DNA from: Streptomyces sp. CG4
Lineage (GTDB): Bacteria; Actinomycetota; Actinomycetes; Streptomycetales; Streptomycetaceae
Length of the DNA stretch: 64,000 nucleotides
Direction: 5' to 3'
Assembly (NCBI RefSeq): GCF_041080655.1
Contig: NZ_CP163525.1
Coordinates: 8,804,001 to 8,868,000 of the forward strand
Every line of letters begins with the position of its first letter. Position 1 is the stretch's first letter. Made by a program: the position numbers and the translations under genes. The notes beneath the pieces are model-generated. The model did no database searches. It saw only the letters and a list, made by a program, of their open reading frames with translations, and was not told where the DNA came from. Below, piece by piece: positions 8,924 through 15,732 of the stretch.

Positions 8924-9589
8924 ATGAGACGGGCTACCCGTAACGGCGTGATCGCCGTCGCCGCAGCCTCCGGGGCACTGGCCGTGGCGCTGCCGGTGTC
9001 CGCCGCCTTCGCGGCCGACGGCGCGGCTGCCGACGGCTCCGCGGCCGGCTCGCCGGGGCTGATCGCCGGCAACAGTATCCAGCTCCCGGTGCATGTGCCG
9101 GTGAACGTGTGCGGCAACACGGTGAGCGCTGTGGGGCTGCTCAACCCGGCCGCCGGCAACGCGTGCGCGAACCGTGACGACGGCACCGCAAAGGACCGCG
9201 CGTCGGCATCCGGCGGGGCGTCCGCGCACGGCGGAGCGAAGGGCTCGCCCGGCGTGCTCGCCGGCAACGGCATCCAGCTCCCCGTCGACCTGCCGCTGAA
9301 CGTCAGCGGCAACAGCGTCAACGTGATCGGCGTGGGCAACCCCGCCACCGGCAACCGCTCGGTCAACGGCTCCGGCGGACAGCCCCGCACCCCCCACCAC
9401 CCGCACCACCCGGCCCCGAAGGCCCCCACGAAGCACCACCCCGGCCCGCGCCGGGCCCCGCAGCCGACGGCGTACGCGCTGGCCCACACCGGTACGGACA
9501 CCACCTTCCCCGCCGTCGCCGGCAGCGCCGCGCTGCTCCTCACGGGCACGGCCCTCTACCGCCGCTTCCGTCCCGGCCGCACCAGCTGA
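8924..9589 (+). CDS. Long chaplin with sortase sorting signal (ChpA/B/C type)
   Basis: The 221-residue protein has a signal peptide (MRRATRNGVIAVAAAS...AAFAA), two chaplin domains and a sorting signal. Domain 1 (about 36-78) keeps both cysteines (NVCGNTVSAVG and GNACAN). Domain 2 (about 104-146) has serines or other residues instead (NVSGNSVNVIG, GNRSVN). A Pro/His-rich wall-spanning stretch follows, then LAHTG at 186-190, a hydrophobic helix and an RRFRPGR tail. That layout matches long chaplins, which class E sortases attach to peptidoglycan. They help form the amyloid hydrophobic sheath needed for aerial growth. The ATG is preceded by GGGAA. A strong hairpin follows the stop. Confidence 0.93.
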   Translation: MRRATRNGVIAVAAASGALAVALPVSAAFAADGAAADGSAAGSPGLIAGNSIQLPVHVPVNVCGNTVSAVGLLNPAAGNACANRDDGTAKDRASASGGASAHGGAKGSPGVLAGNGIQLPVDLPLNVSGNSVNVIGVGNPATGNRSVNGSGGQPRTPHHPHHPAPKAPTKHHPGPRRAPQPTAYALAHTGTDTTFPAVAGSAALLLTGTALYRRFRPGRTS

Positions 9590-9605
9590 CGCACCACCCC
9601 CAAGG

Positions 9606-9631
9606 CCCCACCGGACGCCGGCCCGGTGGGG
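9606..9631 (+). terminator. Intrinsic-type hairpin after the chaplin gene
   Basis: CCCCACCGG (9606-9614) pairs perfectly with CCGGTGGGG (9623-9631) around an eight-base loop, 17 bases after the chaplin stop. There is only a short downstream T-rich stretch (GTTTCG), as is usual for Streptomyces terminators. Confidence 0.65.
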
Positions 9632-9708
9632 TCCGTTTCGCGTGCGTCGAGGCGGCGTCCGCGAGGCCGCCGCCGGGCGGGTCGTAACGGATGCAGTAGG
9701 TTGGCCCG

Positions 9709-10230
9709 GTGACGGACGGCATACGTGGGCGATGGCGGGCACTGCCGGTCTGGGCGCGCCGGACTCTCGTGGTGTACGTCGGCGGATTCCTGGAAGGGAC
9801 CTGCGCCCATGGCCTCGACCTGGCGCGGGGCGGGCTCCACGCCTACGCCGCCTTCGCTCCGGTCCCGTTGCAGGTGTTCTTCGTCGCCCTGGTCGTCCTC
9901 GACCCGCTGGTCGCGGTCCTCGCGGCGCGGATGCGGCCCGTGGGCATCCGGTCGGCCGGAGTCGTGATGACGCTGGACGTCCTCGCCAACTGGTACGTCA
10001 ACTGGCCCTGGGTGACACAGGATCCGGTGGCCCTGCTGCGCCCGGTCGGGCTGCTGCCCATCAGCGTCTTCGGGGTGTTCGTCCTCGTGACGCTGCGTCC
10101 GCTGCTGCGCACCCTGGACGGCCGGGAAGCGCGGTGCAGGGCGGCTGATCTCCCCGTGGCGCGGCCCGCGTTGATCCGGAAGGATACGGAACGGCAGTCC
10201 GGTCCCGACGGAAATGGAGCGTATCGATGA
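9709..10230 (+). CDS. Small integral membrane protein
   Basis: The 173-residue product has four hydrophobic stretches (around 18-35, 45-70, 80-100 and 110-130), so it is a polytopic membrane protein. Conserved-looking aromatic and acidic residues sit in LANWYVNWPWVTQDP. I do not recognise the family. The GTG start is the only good in-frame candidate and has no strong ribosome site. Its stop overlaps the ATG of the next gene by four bases (ATGA), which indicates translational coupling with the GNAT protein. The last 25 residues are hydrophilic and may be cytoplasmic. Confidence 0.65.
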   Translation: MTDGIRGRWRALPVWARRTLVVYVGGFLEGTCAHGLDLARGGLHAYAAFAPVPLQVFFVALVVLDPLVAVLAARMRPVGIRSAGVVMTLDVLANWYVNWPWVTQDPVALLRPVGLLPISVFGVFVLVTLRPLLRTLDGREARCRAADLPVARPALIRKDTERQSGPDGNGAYR

Positions 10231-11081
10231 CCCCTGCGGCCCCCCACGACCTCGTCGTCACCCAGGCCACCCTCGCCGACTGGCCGGTGATCGCCGGATG
10301 GGCGGCGGCGGAGGGCTGGAATCCCGGACTGGCCGACGGGCCCGCGTTCTTCGCACAGGATCCCGACGGGTTCTTCCTCGGCCGCGTCGACGGGGAACCC
10401 GTGTCGGCGATCTCCGTGGTGAACTACGGCTCGGACTACGCCTTCCTGGGCTGCTATCTCGTCCGCCCCGACCTGCGCGGCCACGGCCACGGCCTCACCA
10501 CCTGGAAGACCGCCCTCGCGCACGCCGGCGACCGCACCGTCGGCCTGGACGGCGTCGTCGCCCAGCAGGACAACTACCGCCAGTCCGGGTTCGAACTCGC
10601 CTACCGCACCATCCGGTTCACCGGCACCGCCCCGCAGAGCGAGGTGCCCGCCGGCGTGCGGCCGGCCGGTCCCGCCGACCTCGCCGCGATCACCGCCTAC
10701 GACAGCGCCTGCTACCCGGCCGACCGTCCGCGCTTCCTCGCCGAGTGGCTCGGCGGCCCCGGCCACCGGGCCTTCGTCCGCCACGACGGCACCCGTCTCA
10801 CCGGCTACGGCGTGCTCCGCCCCGGCCGCGACTCCTTGCGCATCGGCCCCCTGTTCGCGGACACCGCCGACGACGCCCGCGCCCTGTTCGCCGCGCTCAC
10901 GGCCGAGGCCGCCGGAGGCGACGTGGCCATCGACGTGCCCGAGCCCAACGCGACCGGTGTCGCCCTCGCCGAAGAAGCCGGATTCCAGGCCTCGTTCGAG
11001 ACCGCCCGCATGTACACCGGGCCGGTGCGCGAGCATGCGCAGCACCGGGTGTTCGGCGTCACCACCCTCGAACTCGGCTGA
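10227..11081 (+). CDS. Two-domain GNAT acetyltransferase (YitH/HolE type)
   Basis: The 284-residue protein has an N-terminal GNAT domain with the acetyl-CoA loop at VRPDLRGHGHG (about 87-97). A second, C-terminal half begins near VRPAGPADLAAITAYDSACY, as in the YitH/HolE group whose C-terminal domain is a degenerate GNAT fold. Such enzymes transfer an acetyl group to small amines or protein N termini; the acceptor is unknown. Translation is coupled to the preceding membrane protein through a four-base ATGA overlap. The gene ends 12 bases before the remnant of a nucleoside deaminase on the opposite strand. Confidence 0.8.
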   Translation: MTPAAPHDLVVTQATLADWPVIAGWAAAEGWNPGLADGPAFFAQDPDGFFLGRVDGEPVSAISVVNYGSDYAFLGCYLVRPDLRGHGHGLTTWKTALAHAGDRTVGLDGVVAQQDNYRQSGFELAYRTIRFTGTAPQSEVPAGVRPAGPADLAAITAYDSACYPADRPRFLAEWLGGPGHRAFVRHDGTRLTGYGVLRPGRDSLRIGPLFADTADDARALFAALTAEAAGGDVAIDVPEPNATGVALAEEAGFQASFETARMYTGPVREHAQHRVFGVTTLELG

Positions 11082-11093
11082 GGGACGAGGGAG

Positions 11094-11463
11094 TTACGAC
11101 CGGAAGCGGGGACGGTGCAGCGCCCGCACCCGGTCCACCAGCTCGGGCACCGGCCCCTCCACGGCCACGCCGGGCGCGACCTCGTGGACGGGCAGCGGCC
11201 GCACCGGCACCTCGCGTGCTCCCGACTCGGCCGGCCACCGCGTCGGTTGGGCGGCCCGCTCCTCGGGCGTCAGTGCCCGGCCGACCAGCGGGCCGGCTCG
11301 AACTCGGGAGGCCGGGTGGCGTCCCCGCCGGTCACCCGGTTGCGGTCCTCGGCGAGCACGGTGCCGTCCGCCGCCACGAGCACCGGCCCGAAGCGCTCGT
11401 CACCGGCGTCCAGCGCCTCCCCGGCCGGCGCCACACAGCGGCGCGGATGCCGCAGTTCACCGT
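11094..11463 (-). pseudogene. Nucleoside (cytidine/guanine-type) deaminase ghost
   Basis: On the minus strand the translation starts without any start codon as DGELRHPRRC. It continues GEALDAGDERFGPVLVAADG and EDRNRVTGGDATRPPEFE, a clear match to the N-terminal half of small zinc nucleoside deaminases. The zinc-ligand HPE motif reads PPE. Just after ARWSAGH a one-base deletion shifts the frame. Reading in the next frame gives LTPEERAA and then jumps to VRPLPVHEVAPGV and PELVDRVRALHR, the family C-terminus. The segment that should carry the PCxxC zinc motif (about 30 residues) is missing. The copy is therefore inactive by three independent lesions. It sits between the GNAT and MFS genes. Confidence 0.8.
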
Positions 11464-11476
11464 CCTTTGCCGCGGT

Positions 11477-12775
11477 TCACAGTCCTTGCCCATCGCCCGC
11501 CGACCGCCGCACGGCATGACCTCCGGCGGTGCACGCCCCGGCCATCGGGCCCGACTCGGTCGGCACCTCTGCCTCTGGGGCAACGGTGTGCCGCAGCGGC
11601 GGGAAGGCGTGCCGGCGGCTCGCCGTGACCGTCGCCAGCGCCAGCAGGGCCGGTGGCAGGGCGGTCCAGGGCAGGGCCCCGGCGCCCATCGCGTCGAGTG
11701 CCACACCGCCGGTGAGTGAGCCCGCGGCGATGCCCGCGTTGTACACCGTCGTCTGCAGCGCGGTCGCCACGTCGGCCTCGGCCGGTCCCGAGGCGTCGAC
11801 CAGCGCGGTCTGGATCAGTGTCGGCGCCCCGCCGAAGGCCACGCCCCACAGGGCCACGGCGCCGAGCAGAAGCGCGTGCGCCCGCGCACCCAGGCCGAGG
11901 GCGAGCAGCACCCCCGCGAACAGCGCGAGCGCCGCCAGCAGCGTGCCGCGCAGCTGCCGGTCGATCAGCACCCCGGTGACCCAGATCCCGGCCACCGTGG
12001 CCGTCCCGAACACCGCGAGCAGCAGGCCCGTACGGCCGTACCCGGCATGCGCGTCGAACGGGGCGACGTACGTGTACATCACCTGGTGCCCGAGCAGCAG
12101 GAACAGGGTCACCGACAGCACCGGGCGGATGCCGGGGCGGAGCGCGACCCGGGTGAGAGGCATGCGCGCGTGCGCGGGTTCGCCGGGGAAGCCGGGCACG
12201 CGCAGCCGAATCCAGACCACGAGCAGCACCGCGAGCGCGACCAGTGTCGCGAAGGCGGCCCGCCAGCCCACCGCACCGGCCAGCGCGGTACCGGCGGGCA
12301 CCCCGAGCGACAGGGCCAGCGTGATCCCGGCGAGCACGATCGCGATGGCTCGCCCACGCCGTTCGGCCGGCGCCAGCCGGGCCGCGTAGCCGGCCAGCAT
12401 CGCCCACAGGGTGCCGCCCGTCGCACCGGCCAGCAGCCGGGCCGCGAAGGTGAGCGGGTACGAGGAGGACAGCGCGACCAGTGCGTCGCTGACCGCGAAG
12501 CCGAGCAGGGCGCCGCACAGCACCGGGCGCCGCGGCAGCCCGCGCAGGGCCGCGGTGACGGGGACCGCGGCCAGGAAGGAGGCCGCCGCGTAGGCGGTGA
12601 CCAGGAAGCCGATCCGGGACTCGGCGACCCCGAGCGGGGGCGCCATCGCGGGCAGCAGTCCGGCCGGCAGGAGTTCCGTCATGACGGCGGTGAACGCGGC
12701 GCAGGACAGGGCCAGCAGCCCCGACCACGGCAGCGGACCACCCTTGACCTGGGAAGACGTGGAGGACACGGTCAT
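11477..12775 (-). CDS. MFS efflux transporter (DHA1/arabinose-efflux type)
   Basis: The 432-residue protein has about 12 hydrophobic helices. Family hallmarks include GFLVTAYAAASFLAAVPV near helix 2 and the loop RGLPRRPVL after it, plus helix-4 RLLAGATGG. The group exports drugs or sugars by proton antiport. The ATG at 12775 gives the canonical N-terminus; a start further upstream would run through the merR gene. The last 40 residues after ASRRHAFPPL are hydrophilic and unlike the family, so the 3' end may have been rearranged where it meets the deaminase ghost. It is divergent from a MerR regulator, the likely controller of its expression. Confidence 0.87.
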   Translation of the reverse strand: MTVSSTSSQVKGGPLPWSGLLALSCAAFTAVMTELLPAGLLPAMAPPLGVAESRIGFLVTAYAAASFLAAVPVTAALRGLPRRPVLCGALLGFAVSDALVALSSSYPLTFAARLLAGATGGTLWAMLAGYAARLAPAERRGRAIAIVLAGITLALSLGVPAGTALAGAVGWRAAFATLVALAVLLVVWIRLRVPGFPGEPAHARMPLTRVALRPGIRPVLSVTLFLLLGHQVMYTYVAPFDAHAGYGRTGLLLAVFGTATVAGIWVTGVLIDRQLRGTLLAALALFAGVLLALGLGARAHALLLGAVALWGVAFGGAPTLIQTALVDASGPAEADVATALQTTVYNAGIAAGSLTGGVALDAMGAGALPWTALPPALLALATVTASRRHAFPPLRHTVAPEAEVPTESGPMAGACTAGGHAVRRSAGDGQGL

Positions 12776-12792
12776 GCGACCATGGTCGGAGT

Positions 12793-12814
12793 CTGATATC
12801 AGTGTGAGGGTCAA
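12793..12814 (-). promoter_or_regulatory. Candidate MerR-type promoter/operator between MFS and merR
   Basis: The 60-base gap holds a perfect 10-base palindrome CTGATATCAG (12793-12802) directly downstream of TTGACC (read on the minus strand, 12814-12809), which would be the -35 of the MFS promoter. MerR regulators bind dyads inside long 19-20 base spacers, and the placement suits that. No good -10 hexamer is visible, so the exact promoter is uncertain. Confidence 0.4.
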
Positions 12815-12835
12815 GCGCGTGGGCGGGAGGCGGGC

Positions 12836-13207
12836 ATGCGGATCGGTGAGCTGTCGCGCCGCACGGGTGTGCCCGCCCGCCTGCTGCGCTACTACGAGGA
12901 GCAGGACCTCCTCCACCCCGAGCGCACCGGCAACGGCTACCGCAGCTACCCCGAGTCCACGGTCGCCGACGTCCAGCAGATCCGCGGCCTGCTGGATTCG
13001 GGCCTGACCACCGAGATGATCCGCGCGATCCTGCCCTACCTCTCCGGTCCCGGCGAACTCCACCCGCCCGCCGAGTGCGTCAGCCCCGAGACCGCCGCCC
13101 TGCTCCGGGGGCACATCGAGCGCATCCAGTCCCGCATCGACTGCCTGGCCCGCAACCGCGACCGGCTCAGCGCCTATCTGGCCGTCGTGCGTCCTCATAC
13201 GCGGTAA
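12836..13207 (+). CDS. MerR family transcriptional regulator
   Basis: At 123 residues this is a short MerR protein. The N-terminal winged helix is MRIGELSRRTGVPARLLRYY (1-20), followed by QDLLHPERTGNGYRSY. A dimerisation helix occupies about 80-115 (HIERIQSRIDCLARNRDRL). There is no extended ligand-binding domain. A single cysteine near residue 81 and another in the helix could sense a metal or thiol, but the spacing fits no known metal-binding MerR that I recognise. GGGAGG lies about six bases before the ATG. It is divergent from the MFS exporter, the usual target arrangement for this class. Confidence 0.9.
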   Translation: MRIGELSRRTGVPARLLRYYEEQDLLHPERTGNGYRSYPESTVADVQQIRGLLDSGLTTEMIRAILPYLSGPGELHPPAECVSPETAALLRGHIERIQSRIDCLARNRDRLSAYLAVVRPHTR

Positions 13208-13248
13208 TCCGGTTGCCCGGACCGGAACGCTCCTGTTGGGCTGGGCTC

Positions 13249-14025
13249 ATGGATCACATGGCGGTGCTCGCCCTCTACGACCGTGACATGCGCGAGAACG
13301 CGACTCCCGACGGCCCCGGCGCCCGGATCGAACGGGCCGGCGCGGTGGTGCGGCAGATCGCGGACGCGCAGGGCTGGAACGGCGTGCTCTGGTCCGATCT
13401 GGACCCGGCGAGCGCGGACCGGGCGATCCACGACCAGATCGCCCGCTTCACCGGCCTCGGCCGCGCCTTCGAGTGGAAGGCCTACGGTCACGACCAGCCG
13501 GCGGATCTCGGTGCCCGGCTCACCGCGGCCGGTTTCCGGGCCGAGCCCGAGGAGACGCTGCTCGTCGCCGAGACCGACCGGCTCGCCCTGGATGCCGAAC
13601 CGCCCGCGGGCATCCGCGTCGTCAAGGCCACCGACCCGGCCGGCGTCGACCTCGTCGTGGCGGTGCACGAGAAGGCCTTCGGCACCGACGGCACCCGGTT
13701 GCGGCACCGGCTGCTCGCCCGGCTGGCCGCCGGCCCCGACACGGTCGTCGCCGTGGTCGCGCTCGCCGGGGACGAACCCGTCAGCGCCGCCCGGATGGAG
13801 CTTGTGCCCGGCACCGCGTTCGCCGGGCTGTGGGGCGGCGGCACCGTCGAGGGCTGGCGGGGCCGGGGCATCTACCGCGCCCTGGTCGCCCATCGCGCCC
13901 GCGTCGCCGCCGCCCACGGCTACCGCTATGTCCAGGTCGACGCCTCACCGATGAGCCGCCCCATCCTGCAGCGCCTCGGCTTCCACGCGCTGAGCACCAC
14001 GACCCCCTATCTGTATGGGAGTTGA
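13249..14025 (+). CDS. GNAT family N-acetyltransferase
   Basis: The 258-residue product (255 if the ATG at 13258 is used) carries the GNAT acetyl-CoA motif GWRGRGIYRAL near residue 200. The fold then continues through YRYVQVDASPMSRPILQRLGF, the C-terminal motif B of the family. The N-terminal 100 residues are a divergent GNAT-like half. No ribosome site separates the two possible starts. The substrate is unknown. It follows merR on the same strand after 41 bases and may be cotranscribed with it. A hairpin follows 43 bases after the stop. Confidence 0.82.
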   Translation: MDHMAVLALYDRDMRENATPDGPGARIERAGAVVRQIADAQGWNGVLWSDLDPASADRAIHDQIARFTGLGRAFEWKAYGHDQPADLGARLTAAGFRAEPEETLLVAETDRLALDAEPPAGIRVVKATDPAGVDLVVAVHEKAFGTDGTRLRHRLLARLAAGPDTVVAVVALAGDEPVSAARMELVPGTAFAGLWGGGTVEGWRGRGIYRALVAHRARVAAAHGYRYVQVDASPMSRPILQRLGFHALSTTTPYLYGS

Positions 14026-14067
14026 CCGCGCATCAGCGCTGCCGAGGTGCGCTGCCGTACGGGGATG

Positions 14068-14087
14068 ACGGGGCGGTCCGTCCCCGT
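14068..14087 (+). terminator. Hairpin after the GNAT gene
   Basis: ACGGGG (14068-14073) pairs with CCCCGT (14082-14087) around an eight-base loop and is followed by TATTG. It is a modest terminator candidate. The following gap also holds a ten-base inverted pair, CGCGTGTAGA and TCTACGCGCG (14148-14181 region), with one G-U pair, which may be an operator or leader hairpin for the secreted protein downstream. Confidence 0.45.
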
Positions 14088-14230
14088 TATTGCCGGGACT
14101 TTCTGTTCACCGGGCCTTCATGCCATGTACCTTTCAACAAAGTGACGCGTGTAGAACTCTCAACCCGGCTCTACGCGCGCAGACTTGGCGCCCGCACCGC
14201 CTCTCCCCACCCCTCATGGAGGTTCGTCGG

Positions 14231-15682
14231 ATGCTTGGATCCAGGGGATCCCGCCGCAGACTCAGCACCGCCCTGGCCGGATTCGGGCTGCTCCTCGCCG
14301 GAGCCGCCGTCCAGGTCGGCAGCGGCACCGCCGCGCACGCGGCGACCACGCACCGCGTCCTGTTCGACAACGCCCATGCCGAGACCGCCGGAAACGCCGA
14401 CTGGATCATCTCCACCAGCCAGCCCGACCCGCTCGGCCAGAACGCCTCCCCGTCCGCCGAGACCGACTGGACCGGCGCCCTGTCCTCCTGGGGCGTGGCG
14501 CTGCAGAAGACCGGCGGCTACAGCCTGAAGACGCTGCCGTCCGGCTCCAGCCTCAGCTACGGCGGCTCTTCCTCGCTGGACCTGTCGAACTTCGACACAC
14601 TGGTCCTGCCGGAGCCGAACACGCTGTTCACGAGCGCCGAAAAGACGGCGATCATGAACTTCGTGAAGAACGGCGGCGGTCTGTTCATGATCTCCGACCA
14701 CACCGGCTCGGACCGCAACAACGACGGCTACGACTCGGTCCAGATCCTCAACGATCTGATGACCAACAACAGCGTCGACTCCAGCGACCCGTTCGGCTTC
14801 TCGATCGACTCGCTGAACATCAGCTCCGGCTACCCCGCGGCGATCAACGACAGCACCGACCCGGTCCTGCACGGCTCCTTCGGCACCGTCACCAAGAGCC
14901 TCATCGCCAACGGCACCACCGCCACCCTCAAGCCCTCCGACAACTCCTCCGTCAAGGGCCTGCTCTACCGCAGCGGTTACTCCGGCAACACCGGCGCCTT
15001 CTTCCTCACCAGCACCTACGGCAGCGGCCGGATCGCCTACTGGGGCGACAGCTCCCCGATCGACGACGGCACCGGCCAGTCCGGCAACACCCTGTACGAC
15101 GGCTGGAACGACTCCGGCGCCACCAACGCCGCCCTCGCCCTCAACGCCACCGCCTGGCTGGCCGGAGCGGGCACCAGCAGCGGCGGCGGGGGAGGCGGCG
15201 GCACCGGCACCTGCACCGCGGCCCAGCTCCTCGGCAACAACGGCTTCGAGTCCGGCAACAGCGTCTGGAGCGCCACCAGCGGCGTCATCACCAACTCCAG
15301 TGGTGAGTCGCCCCGTTCGGGCTCGTACTACGCCTGGCTCGACGGCAACGGCACCGCCACCACCGACACCCTGTCCCAGTCGGTGACCGTCCCGTCCGGC
15401 TGCAAGGCCACGCTGAACTTCTCCCTGCACATCGACACGGCCGAGACCACCACCAGCACCGCCTACGACACCCTCAAGGTCCAGGTCCTGGGCAGCTCCG
15501 GCACGGTCCTGGGCACCCTGGCCACGTACTCGAACCTCAACGCGGCCTCCGGCTACACCCAGCGCAGCTTCGACCTCAGCGCCTACGCCGGGCAGACCGT
15601 CACGCTGAAGTTCACCGGCACCGAGGGCTCCAAGTACCAGACGTCGTTCGTCGTGGACGACACCGCGCTCAACGTCGCCTGA
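14231..15682 (+). CDS. Secreted two-domain protein with C-terminal carbohydrate-binding-like module
   Basis: The 483-residue product has a long signal peptide (MLGSRGSRRRLSTALAGFG...AAHAATT). The main domain (about 38-315) begins HRVLFDNAHAETAGNADW. It contains NGGGLFMISDHTGSDRNNDGYDS and GRIAYWGDSSPIDDG, resembling glutamine-amidotransferase-like or ThuA-like folds found in secreted hydrolases. A Gly/Ser linker (SSGGGGGGGTG) leads to a beta-sandwich of about 155 residues (LLGNNGFESG ... VVDDTALNVA) like the secreted carbohydrate-binding or MAM-type modules of Streptomyces exoenzymes. The catalytic role is not established. The start is chosen for GGAGG eight bases upstream. Confidence 0.75.
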   Translation: MLGSRGSRRRLSTALAGFGLLLAGAAVQVGSGTAAHAATTHRVLFDNAHAETAGNADWIISTSQPDPLGQNASPSAETDWTGALSSWGVALQKTGGYSLKTLPSGSSLSYGGSSSLDLSNFDTLVLPEPNTLFTSAEKTAIMNFVKNGGGLFMISDHTGSDRNNDGYDSVQILNDLMTNNSVDSSDPFGFSIDSLNISSGYPAAINDSTDPVLHGSFGTVTKSLIANGTTATLKPSDNSSVKGLLYRSGYSGNTGAFFLTSTYGSGRIAYWGDSSPIDDGTGQSGNTLYDGWNDSGATNAALALNATAWLAGAGTSSGGGGGGGTGTCTAAQLLGNNGFESGNSVWSATSGVITNSSGESPRSGSYYAWLDGNGTATTDTLSQSVTVPSGCKATLNFSLHIDTAETTTSTAYDTLKVQVLGSSGTVLGTLATYSNLNAASGYTQRSFDLSAYAGQTVTLKFTGTEGSKYQTSFVVDDTALNVA

Positions 15683-15689
15683 GCCGAAG

Positions 15690-15729
15690 GGGCGGGGGCG
15701 GGGGCGGGTCGCCGGCCCCGCCCCCGCCC
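15690..15729. terminator. Bidirectional GC hairpin between convergent secreted-protein and GH2 genes
   Basis: GGGCGGGGGCGGGG (15690-15703) is perfectly complementary to CCCCGCCCCCGCCC (15716-15729) with a 12-base loop. It lies in the 50 bases between the two convergent stop codons, so it can serve both transcripts. Confidence 0.75.
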
Positions 15730-15732
15730 GTG

